This document shows, one piece after another, positions 54,247 through 64,000 of a stretch of DNA of 64,000 bases. A program made the position numbers and the translations under genes. Each line of letters starts with the position of its first letter. Position 1 is the stretch's first letter. A model generated the notes under the pieces. It saw nothing but the letters and a program-made list of their open reading frames with translations, was not told the origin of the DNA and made no database searches. Source of the stretch: Alicyclobacillus suci (GTDB lineage: Bacteria; Bacillota; Bacilli; Alicyclobacillales; Alicyclobacillaceae); contig NZ_JAFMTW010000011.1 of the NCBI RefSeq assembly GCF_017329615.1, forward strand, positions 32,324 to 96,323. Direction: 5' to 3'.

Positions 54247-56070
54247 TCACTCGCCAACTTCTGTGGCGGTGGCAGTCCGGCTGAGAATCGGCTCTAGCAG
54301 CGTTCTGTCCGGCGTCACATAGACGGTGCGCTGATTGTCGTACAACGCGAAACCAGGCCTTGCGCCGTTGGGCTTCCAGATGTGGCGGATTTCGGTGATA
54401 TCGACGGGCACGGTCGCCGAGTCGCGCCCACGGCTGAAGTAGGCTGCCAGCAACGCTGCTTCGTCGAGCGTCGATTCGGGAATCTCCTTTGCGTTTCCAC
54501 GTCGGATGACCACATGTGATCCTGGCTGGTCCTTGACGTGCAGCCAAACGTCGCGATGGTCGCTTTGCCGGAATGTCAATCGGTCGTTTTGGAGATTGTT
54601 GCGCCCGACTCGAATCAAAAATCCGTCCGACGAGATGTACGCGTCCGGTTTGCTTTGTGTGCGATCTGGCTTGGCTGCGCTGTGTTTTGCTCCGAAGCGC
54701 CCTTGCCGCGGTTTTTGTTTGGCTACCTTCTCCTGTAAAAAGCCTTGGCTGACGAGTTCGCGTCGAATTTGCTCCATATTTTCAAGGCTCGCGTCGCGCA
54801 GTGACTCTGCTACGTTCTCCAAGTAATCGATGTCCATCTTCGTCGCGTCGACTTGCTCGGCAACCGACGTCGCCGCGCGTTTGCGTTTGGTCGCCTGTTT
54901 GAAGTAGCGCTGCGCGTTTTGGATGGCGTCGAGGGACGGGTCGAGATCGATTGCGATTGGCTCGTTGTCCGCGTAGTAGTTTGGCAGAATGACTCGCGTT
55001 TGTCCCTTTTCGATTTGGTACGCAAAGGCCGTTAAAATTTCTGCCTTGATGCGATAGCTGGCTTCGTCCGCGCTCTCGGTGAGGGACTGCTGTAGTTTCA
55101 CGAGTTTGCCGCGCAGTTTGTCTAAATGGTCGCTGACGGTGCGCTGCAACTCGTCGTGTAGCCGCGAGTGGTAGAGGATTTCACCGTTGTCCGCGAAACG
55201 CCGGCGAATCGCCTCGCTGATAGTTGGGCAAAGGGCGTAGTTTGTACGGTGCGTCAGCAAATACGGCTCGCACTCGACGGCTCGCCCTACCTCATCCAGC
55301 GCTACCGTCGACGATTCTACACCGGTCTCTACTGCTTCAATGAGCTTGCGCGCCTCGTCGTACACGGCGTCCGACAGATTTGTCTGCACGCGCCGCTTCG
55401 CCGCCTCTGCCGCGCGGTGCAAAATTTCGCGCGCCGAGGTCGGGCCGATGCCCGCCACGTGGTCGAGCAAGAGATGCACGTTTGCTTTCGCCAGCGGCTG
55501 TTCGGCGTCGAGGCCGACAAACGCGTCCAGCGCGACGGCGCGAATATCCTGTTTGTCCTGTGCCGGCGGCAACACGTAGGGGGCACCGGGCAGCACTTCC
55601 CGAACGCGCGACATGTGTTCTGTCACGCGCACAATCGCATCGATGATGCGCAGCTTTCCGTCGTCGTCGGTGCGGCAGAGGATGAGGTTGCTGTTTCTTC
55701 CCATCATCTCGCAAATTAAGCGGTACGTTCTCAGATCTCCGATTTCGTCGATAGCTTCTACGGATATCTCCAGAATCCTATCCCACCCGCGCTGCTCGAC
55801 TTTGACGACGCGTCCACCTTCCAGGTATTTGCGCAGGAGCATGCAGAACATCGGCGGCTCTTTCGGGTTCTCAGGCCGCTCGTCCTGCAGCAGGTGAACA
55901 CGTGCAAACTGCTTGTGGGCCGACATGAACAACCGCGCGACCGGTTGTCCCGGCACGCGAATGTGAAACAATAAGTCGCGCTCCCCAGGTTGATAAATTT
56001 TTTCAATTTTATTGCCAGCCAGCTGCTCGTGTAATTCGAGCGTCAAGCGCCGTATGGTCAATCCGTCCAT
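54247..56070 (-). CDS. rqcH: Ribosome quality control protein RqcH (NEMF/NFACT family)
   Basis: Binds 50S subunits carrying stalled peptidyl-tRNA and directs addition of C-terminal alanine tails that mark the peptide for degradation. 607 residues: NFACT-N (about 1-180), a helix-hairpin-helix part with HLLLDHVAGIGPTSAREIL, a long coiled coil, and NFACT-R (about 480-590) with GRNNLQNDRLTF and DVWLHVKDQPGSHVVI. D97-R98, in GWDRILEI, is the pair known to be needed for tRNA-Ala binding in B. subtilis. Older annotation calls it fibronectin-binding protein. Start ATG 56070 with a strong GGAGCGA site. Confidence 0.95.
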   Translation of the reverse strand: MDGLTIRRLTLELHEQLAGNKIEKIYQPGERDLLFHIRVPGQPVARLFMSAHKQFARVHLLQDERPENPKEPPMFCMLLRKYLEGGRVVKVEQRGWDRILEISVEAIDEIGDLRTYRLICEMMGRNSNLILCRTDDDGKLRIIDAIVRVTEHMSRVREVLPGAPYVLPPAQDKQDIRAVALDAFVGLDAEQPLAKANVHLLLDHVAGIGPTSAREILHRAAEAAKRRVQTNLSDAVYDEARKLIEAVETGVESSTVALDEVGRAVECEPYLLTHRTNYALCPTISEAIRRRFADNGEILYHSRLHDELQRTVSDHLDKLRGKLVKLQQSLTESADEASYRIKAEILTAFAYQIEKGQTRVILPNYYADNEPIAIDLDPSLDAIQNAQRYFKQATKRKRAATSVAEQVDATKMDIDYLENVAESLRDASLENMEQIRRELVSQGFLQEKVAKQKPRQGRFGAKHSAAKPDRTQSKPDAYISSDGFLIRVGRNNLQNDRLTFRQSDHRDVWLHVKDQPGSHVVIRRGNAKEIPESTLDEAALLAAYFSRGRDSATVPVDITEIRHIWKPNGARPGFALYDNQRTVYVTPDRTLLEPILSRTATATEVGE

Positions 56071-56584
56071 CGCTAGTCGCTCCTTTGGTCGTGTCGGTGA
56101 TGGGTGTGGTGGCCTCGTGCTTTATTTTGTGATTTATCAGGATGCCTCGTGGCGTTCGATGGTTGCAAAAATATGAGAGGTGAATCCTTCCGATAGTATA
56201 TCGGCACGGCGGATTGTTCGGCAAATGGGCCGGGGCGAGGGGGCGCCGATTAGCGCATCTAACATGCCTGATTCGGCTTTTTCGGTCACGTTTTGGTAGA
56301 TCCGCGCGAATTGCGCAGATTTCCTACCTTATCCGCCGCCACAGGGCCAAAATGTCACAAATAGAGCAGAAAAGTTACCTGGTGTGCCGGTATGCGCCAG
56401 CCGTGCCAGCCGCCCGGCCGATCACGCCCGCCGTGATCGAGACACAGGTCCGCGACCTAGGCCAATCCGCCTACAAAATACACTGGGCGATGTGGCTCGG
56501 ATGTAGCTCGTCTGTTTCGTTGGACATGAACCCCCCGAGACAAGCATAGAAATTACGAGACAAGTTCATGAAGGGGTGGCTCCG
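56071..56584. other. 514-bp intergenic region between rqcH and the P-ATPase
   Basis: Both flanking genes point away, so it should hold two promoters. I see the hairpin GATCACG-CCCGC-CGTGATC near 56425 and a possible -35 TTGGAC (56520) without a well-spaced -10. A forward frame of about 110 codons has no ribosome binding site and no family features. No known riboswitch recognised. Confidence 0.4.
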
Positions 56585-59296
56585 GTGGAAGAGAACTGGC
56601 ATGCGCTAACATCAGCCGAATGTCTGTCGGCTCTTGAAAGTTCGGAGGCCGGTCTTTCCTCTACGTCTGTAGAAGAACGACGAAAAGTCCACGGCCTCAA
56701 TCAACTGAGCGATGGGACAAAAGTCTCTTTGCTCACCGTATTTTTGAACCAGTTCAGGGATTTCATGATCATCGTGCTGCTGGCGGCAACGCTGATTTCT
56801 GGGCTGCTTGGCGAGTTTACCGACGCCGTGACGATTATCGCCATTATCTTTCTCAATGGCATTCTCGGTTTCATTCAGGAGGTGCGCGCTGAAAAGTCGC
56901 TGTCTGCATTGAAGGAATTGACGGCTCCTATGGCGCGCGTTCGGCGCGACGGGGCGGTTATCAGTGTCCCGGCCAAGGAGTTGGTTCCAGGGGACATCGT
57001 CCTGCTGGAAGACGGGGACAGGGTGCCCGCCGACGGGCGCATTCTCAAGGCGATGGTCTTTGATGTCGAGGAGTCGGCTTTGACCGGGGAATCGGTGCCC
57101 GCGAGCAAAGACCCTAGTGCGAAGATTGAGGTTGAGAGTAACCTGGGCGACCGTGTGAACATGGTTTATATGGGAACCATGGTGACGCGGGGGAAGGCGG
57201 AGATGGTCGTCACGGCAACCGGCATGGCGACGGAGATGGGTAAAATTGCGGATCTCATTCAGCAGTCTGAGGACATGGAGACGCCCTTGCAACAACGGCT
57301 CGACCAGCTTGGCAAAATGCTTGTGTGGATTTCAATTGGCATCACTGTCCTGGTTGTCATCGCCGGCGTGTTGCATGGCCACGAAATCTACGAAATGTTC
57401 CTCGCCGGCGTCAGCCTAGCTGTAGCGGCGATACCGGAAGGGCTGCCGGCTATTGTCACCATCGCGCTGGCGCTTGGCGTTCAGCGGATGATTCGCCGCA
57501 ACGCCATCGTGCGAAAGCTGCCATCGGTCGAGACACTCGGCTGTGCGACGGTCATTTGCTCGGATAAAACAGGCACCCTCACGCAGAACCGAATGACGGT
57601 GCAACGCGTGTTTGCCGATGGCGGTTGGTTCTCGGTGACCGGGTCCGGGTATGAACCCACCGGTGACTTTTTGGCGGGAGATCACAAGGTAGACCCCAAT
57701 CGTCGGCCAGCACTCAAGAGCCTGATAGAGATTGCGGGCACGTGTAACAATGCGGCGATGGTGGAAGTGGACGTCGATGGGCGAAAGGATTACGCGGTGC
57801 AAGGCGACCCGACGGAGGGCGCGCTGCTCGTGCTGGCGAAAAAGGCCGGGTTTGCGGAGCCTGATGCGGTGTATCGGCGGATCGAAGAGCTGCCCTTTGA
57901 CTCGGACCGAAAATTGATGTCGGTGTTAGTCCAGTCTGGGGAAGACGTATTTGTGTTTGTGAAGGGCGCGCCGGATGTCTTGCTTGAACGTTCTGAGCGC
58001 GTACTCCTCTCCGGCCGTGAGGAAGTTTTGTCGACGACCACGCGCAAGCAAATTTTGGCGGCGAACCAGGAGATGGCGTCGCAAGCACTGCGCAACTTGG
58101 CGTTTGGCTACCGTCGGTTTAAGAGCGTGGAGTCGGCGAAACGGGCGCCTGATTGGGAAAGTGAACTGGTCTTTGTCGGGTTGTGCGGCATGATGGACCC
58201 GCCGCGCGAGAATGCCCGCGAGGCGATTCAGGTGGCACGTGAGGCTGGGATTCGCACGGTGATGATTACGGGTGACCACCAGTTGACCGCGACGGCCATC
58301 GCGAGCGAGTTGACGATTTTGCCGAAAGATGGGCGCGTGCTCACTGGGGCGGAATTGAATAACATCGATGACCGGGAGTTGGAGCGACTGGTGGACGATG
58401 TCTACGTCTACGCTCGCGTGACGCCGGAACACAAGCTGCGTATCGTCCGCGCACTGCAGGCGCGTGAGCACGTCGTCGCGATGACCGGCGACGGCGTCAA
58501 CGATGCACCGGCTATCAAGCAGGCGGACATCGGTATCTCGATGGGCCAAACGGGGACGGATGTCGCGAAAGAGGCGTCGAGTCTCGTCCTTGCCGACGAC
58601 AACTTCGCCACGATTGTGGCCGCCGTCGAAGAGGGGCGCGGTATCTACGACAATATCAAGAAGTTTATCCGTTATTTGCTCGCGTCGAACGTGGGTGAAA
58701 TCGTCACGATGTTCCTCGCGATGCTGCTTGGTTTCGCGTTGCCGTTGGCTCCGATTCAAATTCTTTGGGTCAACTTGGTGACCGACGGGTTGCCGGCGAT
58801 TGCACTCGGGGTTGACCCGCCCGAGGACGACATCATGAAACGCCGCCCGCGCAATGTCCGGGAGGGGATATTCGCCCGCGGCATGGGCATGAAGATTCTG
58901 TCTCGTGGCATCCTGATTGGCCTGGTTACGTTGGCTGTGTTTGTCTGGTCGCTGAAGACATCGGACGATTTGCAACGGGCGCAGACGATGGCTTACGCCA
59001 CGCTGACCATGGCGCAGCTGATTCTTGTCTTCGACTGCCGCAGCCTGGAAGGCGGCATTATGAAGCGCAACATTTTCGGGAACATTTGGCTTATTCTTGC
59101 TGTGCTGTCATCGGTCGGATTGTTCCTGCTCACCATCTACGTGCCGAAGCTTGCCGTCGCGTTCCACACGGTTCCGCTGGGCGCGCTAGATTGGCTGATT
59201 GTGCTCGTATTGGCGGCCATTCCGACATTTGCGTTGTCGCTTCGCCGAATCGGTCGCAACGCGTTGCGGCCAAAGGCGTCCACGCAGCGGGCATAA
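56585..59296 (+). CDS. Calcium-type P-type ATPase (P2A)
   Basis: ATP-driven cation pump, most likely exporting Ca2+. 903 residues. N-terminal cation ATPase domain ([15 protein letters not shown]), TM helices, actuator domain with [12 protein letters not shown], the TM4 motif [18 protein letters not shown] typical of SERCA-like pumps, the phosphorylated D327 in CSDKTGTLT, nucleotide domain, and [21 protein letters not shown]. The C-terminal cation ATPase region has [16 protein letters not shown] 56585 has AAGGGG 8 bp upstream; GTG 56576 lies too close to that site. A terminator follows. Confidence 0.94.
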   Translation: MEENWHALTSAECLSALESSEAGLSSTSVEERRKVHGLNQLSDGTKVSLLTVFLNQFRDFMIIVLLAATLISGLLGEFTDAVTIIAIIFLNGILGFIQEVRAEKSLSALKELTAPMARVRRDGAVISVPAKELVPGDIVLLEDGDRVPADGRILKAMVFDVEESALTGESVPASKDPSAKIEVESNLGDRVNMVYMGTMVTRGKAEMVVTATGMATEMGKIADLIQQSEDMETPLQQRLDQLGKMLVWISIGITVLVVIAGVLHGHEIYEMFLAGVSLAVAAIPEGLPAIVTIALALGVQRMIRRNAIVRKLPSVETLGCATVICSDKTGTLTQNRMTVQRVFADGGWFSVTGSGYEPTGDFLAGDHKVDPNRRPALKSLIEIAGTCNNAAMVEVDVDGRKDYAVQGDPTEGALLVLAKKAGFAEPDAVYRRIEELPFDSDRKLMSVLVQSGEDVFVFVKGAPDVLLERSERVLLSGREEVLSTTTRKQILAANQEMASQALRNLAFGYRRFKSVESAKRAPDWESELVFVGLCGMMDPPRENAREAIQVAREAGIRTVMITGDHQLTATAIASELTILPKDGRVLTGAELNNIDDRELERLVDDVYVYARVTPEHKLRIVRALQAREHVVAMTGDGVNDAPAIKQADIGISMGQTGTDVAKEASSLVLADDNFATIVAAVEEGRGIYDNIKKFIRYLLASNVGEIVTMFLAMLLGFALPLAPIQILWVNLVTDGLPAIALGVDPPEDDIMKRRPRNVREGIFARGMGMKILSRGILIGLVTLAVFVWSLKTSDDLQRAQTMAYATLTMAQLILVFDCRSLEGGIMKRNIFGNIWLILAVLSSVGLFLLTIYVPKLAVAFHTVPLGALDWLIVLVLAAIPTFALSLRRIGRNALRPKASTQRA

Positions 59297-59333
59297 GCGA
59301 CAAACGTCGCGTGATAATGAAATGTCTAAAATT

Positions 59334-59372
59334 GGGTCGGCAGGCGGACGTTCCGCAGGCTGACCCTGTTTT
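59334..59372 (+). terminator. Terminator after the P-ATPase
   Basis: Outer stem GGGTCGGC (59334-59341) with GCTGACCC (59359-59366), an AG/AG internal loop, inner stem GCGGA with TCCGC, then TGTTTTAT. A clear hairpin and T run. Confidence 0.75.
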
Positions 59373-59399
59373 ATAGGGTATCGTGAAACGAAGGCCTGG

Positions 59400-59428
59400 T
59401 TGTTTGTCGCAATCAATCATCGTACAAT
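59400..59428 (+). promoter_or_regulatory. Sigma-A promoter of yicC
   Basis: TTGTTT (59400-59405) and TACAAT (59423-59428) with the ideal 17-bp spacer, directly after the P-ATPase terminator and 58 bp before the chosen start codon. Confidence 0.65.
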
Positions 59429-59486
59429 GTCTTCATTAAATGATGCGGCAGTTTACGGCGCGGCGACCCGGAGGGCAGATACGACG

Positions 59487-60362
59487 ATGACGTTACGAAG
59501 TATGACCGGTTATGGCCAGATGACGCTCTCGACAGAGCAGGTCGTTGTATCCGTCGAGATGAAAAGCGTGAATCATCGGTTTCAGGAATTCCACTTGCGC
59601 GTCCCGAAAGAGTGGTTACAGCTGGAGGAGATGGCGCGCCAAGAGTTGGGGCGGGTGATTCATCGCGGTCGTGTCGATGTATTCGTCAATCTGGAAATGA
59701 CGTCTCACGCCACTGAGGTCGTTGTCAACTGGAATTTGTTCGACGGATTGCTCGCAGCGGAACAAGAACTGCTTCGACGTTTCGGAAGCGAGCTGGACGC
59801 CCATACTGTTCGTGATTGGTTGAAACATCCGGACGTGGTTCAGGTGGTTCCGAAACGGGCGGACAGTGCAGAGGTCGAGCGTGTAGTTCGCGCGTGTCTC
59901 CAGCAGGCGGCGGCGAAACTCGTCTCGATGCGCGAGCGGGAAGGTAGCCGTTTGCAGGCTAGTTTTGAGGAAAAACTCGGACGGCTTGAAGCTTGTCTCG
60001 CGCATGTCAAAGAACATGATAGGCAGGCTGTGAAGCATAAACTGGCGCAATTACAGGCGCGTATCGAACAATTGCGCATAGAGGTCGAACCGGAGCGGCT
60101 TCTCCAGGAAGTGGTGCTGCTCGTCGACAAGAGCGCGGTGGACGAGGAAGTCGTTCGGCTGGCGAGCCATCTCGAATCGTTTCGGGAGGCGCTTTTTCAA
60201 ACCGGATCGATTGGGCGACGGCTTGACTTTATCGTCCAGGAGATGCATCGCGAGGTCAACACAATAGGATCCAAGGCGCTCGACGCAAGGATTGCCAGTC
60301 TGGTTGTCGAAATGAAGGTACTGGTGGAGCAGTTGCGCGAGCAGGTGCAGAACGTAGAGTAA
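59487..60362 (+). CDS. yicC: YicC family endoribonuclease
   Basis: Family reported to cleave RNA; the B. subtilis member is YloC. 291 residues. The start ATG 59487 yields MTLRSMTGYGQ, the family signature, and has GGAGGG about 11 bp upstream; an upstream in-frame ATG lies within the -10 region. The C-terminal DUF1732 part, EEVVRLASHLESFREAL and IGRRLDFIVQEMHREVNTIGSKA, is fully conserved. In Bacillus remA and gmk follow yicC; here rpoZ follows. Confidence 0.94.
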   Translation: MTLRSMTGYGQMTLSTEQVVVSVEMKSVNHRFQEFHLRVPKEWLQLEEMARQELGRVIHRGRVDVFVNLEMTSHATEVVVNWNLFDGLLAAEQELLRRFGSELDAHTVRDWLKHPDVVQVVPKRADSAEVERVVRACLQQAAAKLVSMREREGSRLQASFEEKLGRLEACLAHVKEHDRQAVKHKLAQLQARIEQLRIEVEPERLLQEVVLLVDKSAVDEEVVRLASHLESFREALFQTGSIGRRLDFIVQEMHREVNTIGSKALDARIASLVVEMKVLVEQLREQVQNVE

Positions 60363-60425
60363 ACTAAAATGGAAGGTGACGTTTTGCCTTCCTATCCGGC
60401 CAAAACATGATAAAATGAGGATTCG

Positions 60426-60440
60426 GGGGTTATTAACCCC
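60426..60440 (+). promoter_or_regulatory. Palindrome upstream of rpoZ
   Basis: GGGGTTA-T-TAACCCC is a perfect 15-bp palindrome, 46 bp before rpoZ. TAAAAT (60411-60416) just upstream may be a -10 box, so the palindrome would cover the transcription start. Another hairpin, GGAAGG with CCTTCC, is at 60371-60392. Confidence 0.4.
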
Positions 60441-60486
60441 TCGCATTCATGATGTTGTGACCATTCCACACTTGAGGTGACATAAT

Positions 60487-60690
60487 ATGTTGTATCCTTC
60501 CATCGATAAGTTGATTGAGTTGACAGACAGTAAGTATGCTTTGGTCGTTTTGACGGCAAAACGCGCGCGGCAATTGCAGACACAAACGATGAACCAGGTG
60601 GGTTCTTCGACGACGCGTAATGTGAGCCGGGCGCTTTGGGAGATTTATAATGGCGACGTGGCGACAACCAAAAAAGCGGAACAGGCATAA
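60487..60690 (+). CDS. rpoZ: RNA polymerase omega subunit
   Basis: Small subunit that helps assemble RNA polymerase around beta-prime. 67 residues: [30 protein letters not shown], the standard omega fold start with KYxLV...AKRAR, then a variable tail ending in lysines. ATG 60487 follows GAGGTGA. A hairpin terminator-like site lies between it and coaBC. Confidence 0.93.
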   Translation: MLYPSIDKLIELTDSKYALVVLTAKRARQLQTQTMNQVGSSTTRNVSRALWEIYNGDVATTKKAEQA

Positions 60691-60711
60691 GCGTATACGC
60701 ACCTGTGACGT

Positions 60712-60745
60712 AGGCAGAGCAGCCGGTTGGTTGTTCTGCCTTTCT
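60712..60745 (+). terminator. Hairpin terminator between rpoZ and coaBC
   Basis: AGGCAGAGCA (60712-60721) pairs with TGTTCTGCCT (60732-60741) with one wobble; a pyrimidine-rich TTCTTCTGT stretch follows. It probably only partly stops transcription, because no clear promoter for coaBC follows. Confidence 0.6.
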
Positions 60746-60773
60746 TCTGTATTTTCAACGAGGGGGCGATTGT

Positions 60774-61991
60774 ATGGAAGCAAAGTCCATCTTGGTCGGC
60801 GTTGGCGGTGGAATTGCCGCGTATAAATCCGCGTCGTTGTGTTCCTTGCTGGTGAAGACCGGGTTTGACGTGCAGGTTTTGATGACCGAGCATGCGACGC
60901 GGTTTATTCAACCGTTGACGCTGCAAGCCCTGACGAAACATCCTGTCATCTTCGATACGTTTGCGGAACCGAATCCGTCGGAGATTGCCCATATCGCCGT
61001 GGCCGATAGGGCGAAGTTGTTCGTTATCGCGCCCGCTACGGCCAATATTATCGCCAAGCTAGCACATGGTCTGGCAGACGACATGGTGACGACCACCGCG
61101 CTCGCGGCCACGTGTCAGACGGTCGTGGCGCCCGCGATGAATGTCCATATGTACGAGCATCCCGCTGTGCAGGAGAATTTGGAGATTCTCAAGGCGCGTG
61201 GGGTGATTGTGCTCGACCCGGGTGAAGGCCCGCTGGCCTGCGGCTATACCGGCAAGGGGCGGATGCCAGAACCGGAAGATATTGCGGCAGTGATTACAGC
61301 GCTTCTCGAACAGCAACAGGACTTGGTCGGGTTGCACTTTGTCATCACGGCCGGGCCGACGATAGAAGATATCGACCCAGTGCGTTACTTGAGCAATCGA
61401 TCCAGCGGCAAAATGGGCTACGCCTTGGCGAAGCAAGCCATTGCGCGCGGCGCGAAGGTGACGCTCGTGTCGGGACCGACGAACTTGCCGCCTGTGCCGG
61501 GTGCGAAGATGGTGAACATTCGAAGCACAGAAGAGATGCTCCAGGGTGTGCAAAGGGCGATGGCAGACGCCGACGTGTTGATTGCGGCTGCGGCCCCGGC
61601 CGATTACCGCCCTGTTGAGGTCTTTAACCACAAGTGGAAAAAATCTGATGGTCTACCGAAGATTGTGCTCGAGGAGACGCCAGATATCTTGGCGACCGTC
61701 AGCCAATCACGCCGCGAAGGCCAAACGATTGTCGGCTTTGCGGCGGAGACGCGCGACGCCTTGACGTTTGGCCGTCGCAAATTGGAGTCCAAGGGGCTCG
61801 ACTTAATCGTCGTCAACGACGTCAGTCAGCCGGGGGTGGGATTTGACGTCGATACCAACCAAGTGGTTGTCATCTCCCGCGACGGCGAGGTCGACAAGTT
61901 GCCATTGATGACGAAGGCGAATGTGGCGGATCGCATTTTGACACGGGTCAAAGCGCTGCGCAACAGTGTGGGCGGTGGGCGGACCGTATGA
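60774..61991 (+). CDS. coaBC: Bifunctional phosphopantothenoylcysteine decarboxylase / synthetase CoaBC
   Basis: Two successive steps of coenzyme A synthesis: ligation of cysteine to 4'-phosphopantothenate (CoaB) and decarboxylation (CoaC). 405 residues. CoaC comes first (FMN flavoprotein, ILVGVGGGIAAYKSASL, APAMNVHMYEHPAVQ, ACGYTGKGRMPEPEDI with the active cysteine), CoaB second (FVITAGPTIEDIDPVRYLSNRSSGKMGYALA, AAPADYRP). ATG 60774 follows GAGGGGGCG. The stop overlaps priA by 4 bp. Confidence 0.96.
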   Translation: MEAKSILVGVGGGIAAYKSASLCSLLVKTGFDVQVLMTEHATRFIQPLTLQALTKHPVIFDTFAEPNPSEIAHIAVADRAKLFVIAPATANIIAKLAHGLADDMVTTTALAATCQTVVAPAMNVHMYEHPAVQENLEILKARGVIVLDPGEGPLACGYTGKGRMPEPEDIAAVITALLEQQQDLVGLHFVITAGPTIEDIDPVRYLSNRSSGKMGYALAKQAIARGAKVTLVSGPTNLPPVPGAKMVNIRSTEEMLQGVQRAMADADVLIAAAAPADYRPVEVFNHKWKKSDGLPKIVLEETPDILATVSQSRREGQTIVGFAAETRDALTFGRRKLESKGLDLIVVNDVSQPGVGFDVDTNQVVVISRDGEVDKLPLMTKANVADRILTRVKALRNSVGGGRTV

Positions 61992-63923
61992 TCAAAACGG
62001 GCACGGTGGTCAGCGTCTTCATCGATTCCCCGGGCCTGTTTTTGGACAAACCGTTCGACTACAGCGTACCTGAGCATCTGGCGGACGTAGCTGGGCCCGG
62101 GCAACGGGTGTTTGTGTCGTTTGGCCGCCAATATAAGTCGGGTGTCATTTGGCAGGTGCAAACTGATGTGCCTATTCCCGATAACGTTAAGCCAGTTCTT
62201 GATCTCATCGATGAACACCCAGTGCTGACAGCAGAGCAGTGTGCACTTGCCGAATGGATGTGCGCGCGATACGCCTGCACGATGAATGATGCCATCACGG
62301 CGATTCTGCCTGGCGCGTTTCGGGTTAAGGGCGATATTCGCGTCGAATCGGTGCCAGGTGCGACGATTCCGGACGACATCGCAGCTACTGACATCTGGCG
62401 TTTTCTTTGTGACAACAAGCCGACAGAGCGCGTGGTGTATGAACGGTTTGGCAAACCGGCACGCGCACAGGTTGCGGCTTGGGAGGAAGCTGGATACTTG
62501 CGGCGGCGGCTCGTCGTCAAGGAAGAGGTGCAGGCCTCCGAGGTCTCATGGCTCGTTCGATTGCGACCGGCAGAGGCACTGCTGGGCGCTGCGAAGGCGC
62601 GCGCCAAACGGGCTGCAAAACAAGCGCGATTGCTGCAAGTGCTCGCGGATGTCGGCGAAATGGAGTGGGTGCGTTCGGAGTACAGCCCTGCGACGGTTCA
62701 GCCGCTGGTTCGCGACGGCTTCGTGGCTATCGAGTCACGTCCGAAGTCGCGGCTGAAGTGGGCGCAGACAGAGCAAGTTGTGGCGCCAACACTCACCGAT
62801 GTCCAGGCGCGTGCTTTGGCGCGCATTCGGGCGCAAGCGGCGCAGCCCGAACCAGGTACCGCGATTCTCTTCGGTGTGACTGGCAGTGGCAAAACCGAGG
62901 TGTATATCCGTGCTATCGAAGATGCGTTAGCGCGTGGCAAGACGGCCATTGTACTCGTGCCGGAAATTGCCTTGACACCACAGATGGTTGGACGTTTCTA
63001 CGCGCGCTTTGGCGAGCGCATCGCCGTTTTACACTCCGCATTGACGGCGGGGGAGCGGAGGGACGAGTGGGATCGGATATTGCGGGGCGAAGCATCAATC
63101 GTCATTGGTGCTCGTTCCGCCGTTTTTGCGCCGGTCGCAAACCTTGGCCTGTTGATTGTCGACGAGGAGCACGAGCCGTCCTACAAACAGGAAGAGGCGC
63201 CACATTACGATGCGCGCGATGTCGCAAGGCACCGGGCACAGTCGTTTGCGGCGCTGACCATCTTTGGCTCCGCGACGCCGTCGCTCACGGCACTCCACTT
63301 GGTCGAGCGCAAAGAGGCGCGGATGGTCACATTGCCCGTGCGCGTCAATTCCCGGCCTTTGCCAACTGTCGACATCGTCGATATGCGCGACGAACTTCGG
63401 GCGGGCAATAAATCGTTATTTAGCGCTAGGCTCGCCGAAGAAATCGAGACGACGGCAGCGCGCGGCGAGCAAGTCATTCTTTTTCTCAACCGTCGGGGCT
63501 ACGCCTCCGCGATGTTGTGTCGCGCGTGCGGCGAAGGGATGCATTGTCCTCACTGCGACATCAGTTTGACGGTTCACCGGGCAGGGGCGGACTTGCGCCT
63601 TGTGTGTCACTATTGTGGCTATGAGGAGGCGAGTCCAGCGGCGTGTCCGGCTTGTGGTGAACGCGCCATGCGGGCACTGGGGATTGGTACGGAGCAGATT
63701 GAGCAGAGCTTGAAAGCTACTTGGCCCGATTTGCGTGTCTTGCGGATGGACGTGGATACGACGCGGAAAAAGGGAGCGCTCAAGCAAATTGTCGATCAGT
63801 TCGAGCAACGCGCTGCCGATGTACTGATTGGTACGCAGATGATTGCGAAGGGACTAGATTTTCCGCACGTGCGACTGGTTGGCGTCATTGCCGCGGATAC
63901 CATGCTGGAAGTGCCGGATTACC

Positions 63924-63925
<2 letters not shown>
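61988..63925 (+). CDS. priA: Primosomal replication restart helicase PriA (3' end lost in poly-G artefact)
   Basis: 3'-to-5' DNA helicase that reloads the replisome at stalled forks. 646 reliable residues of about 800. N-terminal DNA-binding domain (FLDKPFDYSVPEHL), Walker A in GVTGSGKTEVYI, LVPEIALTPQM, the DEEH box in VDEEHEPSYKQEE, GSATPS, and the zinc cluster with four CxxC pairs (CRAC, CPHC, CHYC, CPAC). IGTQMIAKGLDFPHV and LEVPDYR follow; after DYR the sequence becomes poly-G and cannot be translated meaningfully. ATG 61988 overlaps the coaBC stop. Confidence 0.94.

Positions 63926-64000
<75 letters not shown>

Noticed and set aside
57926..58975. 349-codon reverse frame opposite the P-ATPase
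   Set aside because: Shadow of a well-conserved gene; composition dominated by R, H, D and Q.

Overview
The window reads as the chromosome of an aerobic, endospore-forming, low-to-mid GC Gram-positive rod of the class Bacilli. Alicyclobacillus or a close relative is my best guess; this is inference from gene content and base composition, not from a search. Support comes from a bacillithiol gene (bshC), meso-diaminopimelate type MurE, SpoVD, SpoIIGA-SigE-SigG, YmxH, DivIVA, a PyrR-controlled pyrimidine operon, and many GTG/TTG starts with strong GGAGG ribosome binding sites. Almost all of it is core genome. I see no rRNA, tRNA, insertion sequence, prophage, CRISPR array or defence island.

Layout. 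1-1.7 kb: end of bshC and its terminator. 1.8-22.4 kb: the division and cell wall (dcw) cluster: mraZ, rsmH, ftsL, pbpB, spoVD, murE, mraY, murD, spoVE/ftsW, murG, murB, murA, divIB, two DUF881 genes, sbp, ftsA, ftsZ. 22.7-25.4 kb: the mother-cell and forespore sigma genes spoIIGA, sigE, sigG. 25.4-29.0 kb: the ylm group (ymxH, ylmD, ylmE, ylmG, ylmH) and divIVA. 29.5-33.2 kb: a small membrane protein, a DUF5665 protein, yteA, a reverse-strand phosphosulfolactate synthase, lspA and rluD. 33.2-41.9 kb: pyrR-pyrB-pyrC-carA-carB-pyrF-pyrE behind a PyrR attenuator. 42.0-56.1 kb: an accessory stretch with a diguanylate cyclase, a GNAT acetyltransferase, an MMPL exporter, a soluble chemoreceptor-like protein, a small anchored protein, mntH, glutamate dehydrogenase, a DUF2254-like membrane protein and rqcH. 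56.6-64.0 kb: a Ca2+-type P-ATPase, yicC, rpoZ, coaBC and the 5' part of priA.

How the genes work together. The dcw cluster makes lipid II from UDP-GlcNAc (MurA, MurB, MurD, MurE, MraY, MurG), polymerises and crosslinks it at midcell or in the spore septum (SEDS protein plus PbpB or SpoVD), and positions the machinery (FtsZ, FtsA, FtsL, DivIB, DivIVA). The sporulation sigma genes follow directly. Candidate control sites fit this: a MraZ operator, and sigma-H-, sigma-E- and sigma-F-like promoters. Pyrimidine synthesis is a separate attenuated operon.

The most informative points are absences at normally conserved positions (sepF, ileS, remA, gmk, pyrP, pyrK, pyrD), several good operator palindromes (MMPL exporter, mntH), and an assembly artefact: from 63924 the sequence collapses into poly-G inside priA. 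I did not find a convincing new multi-gene system.
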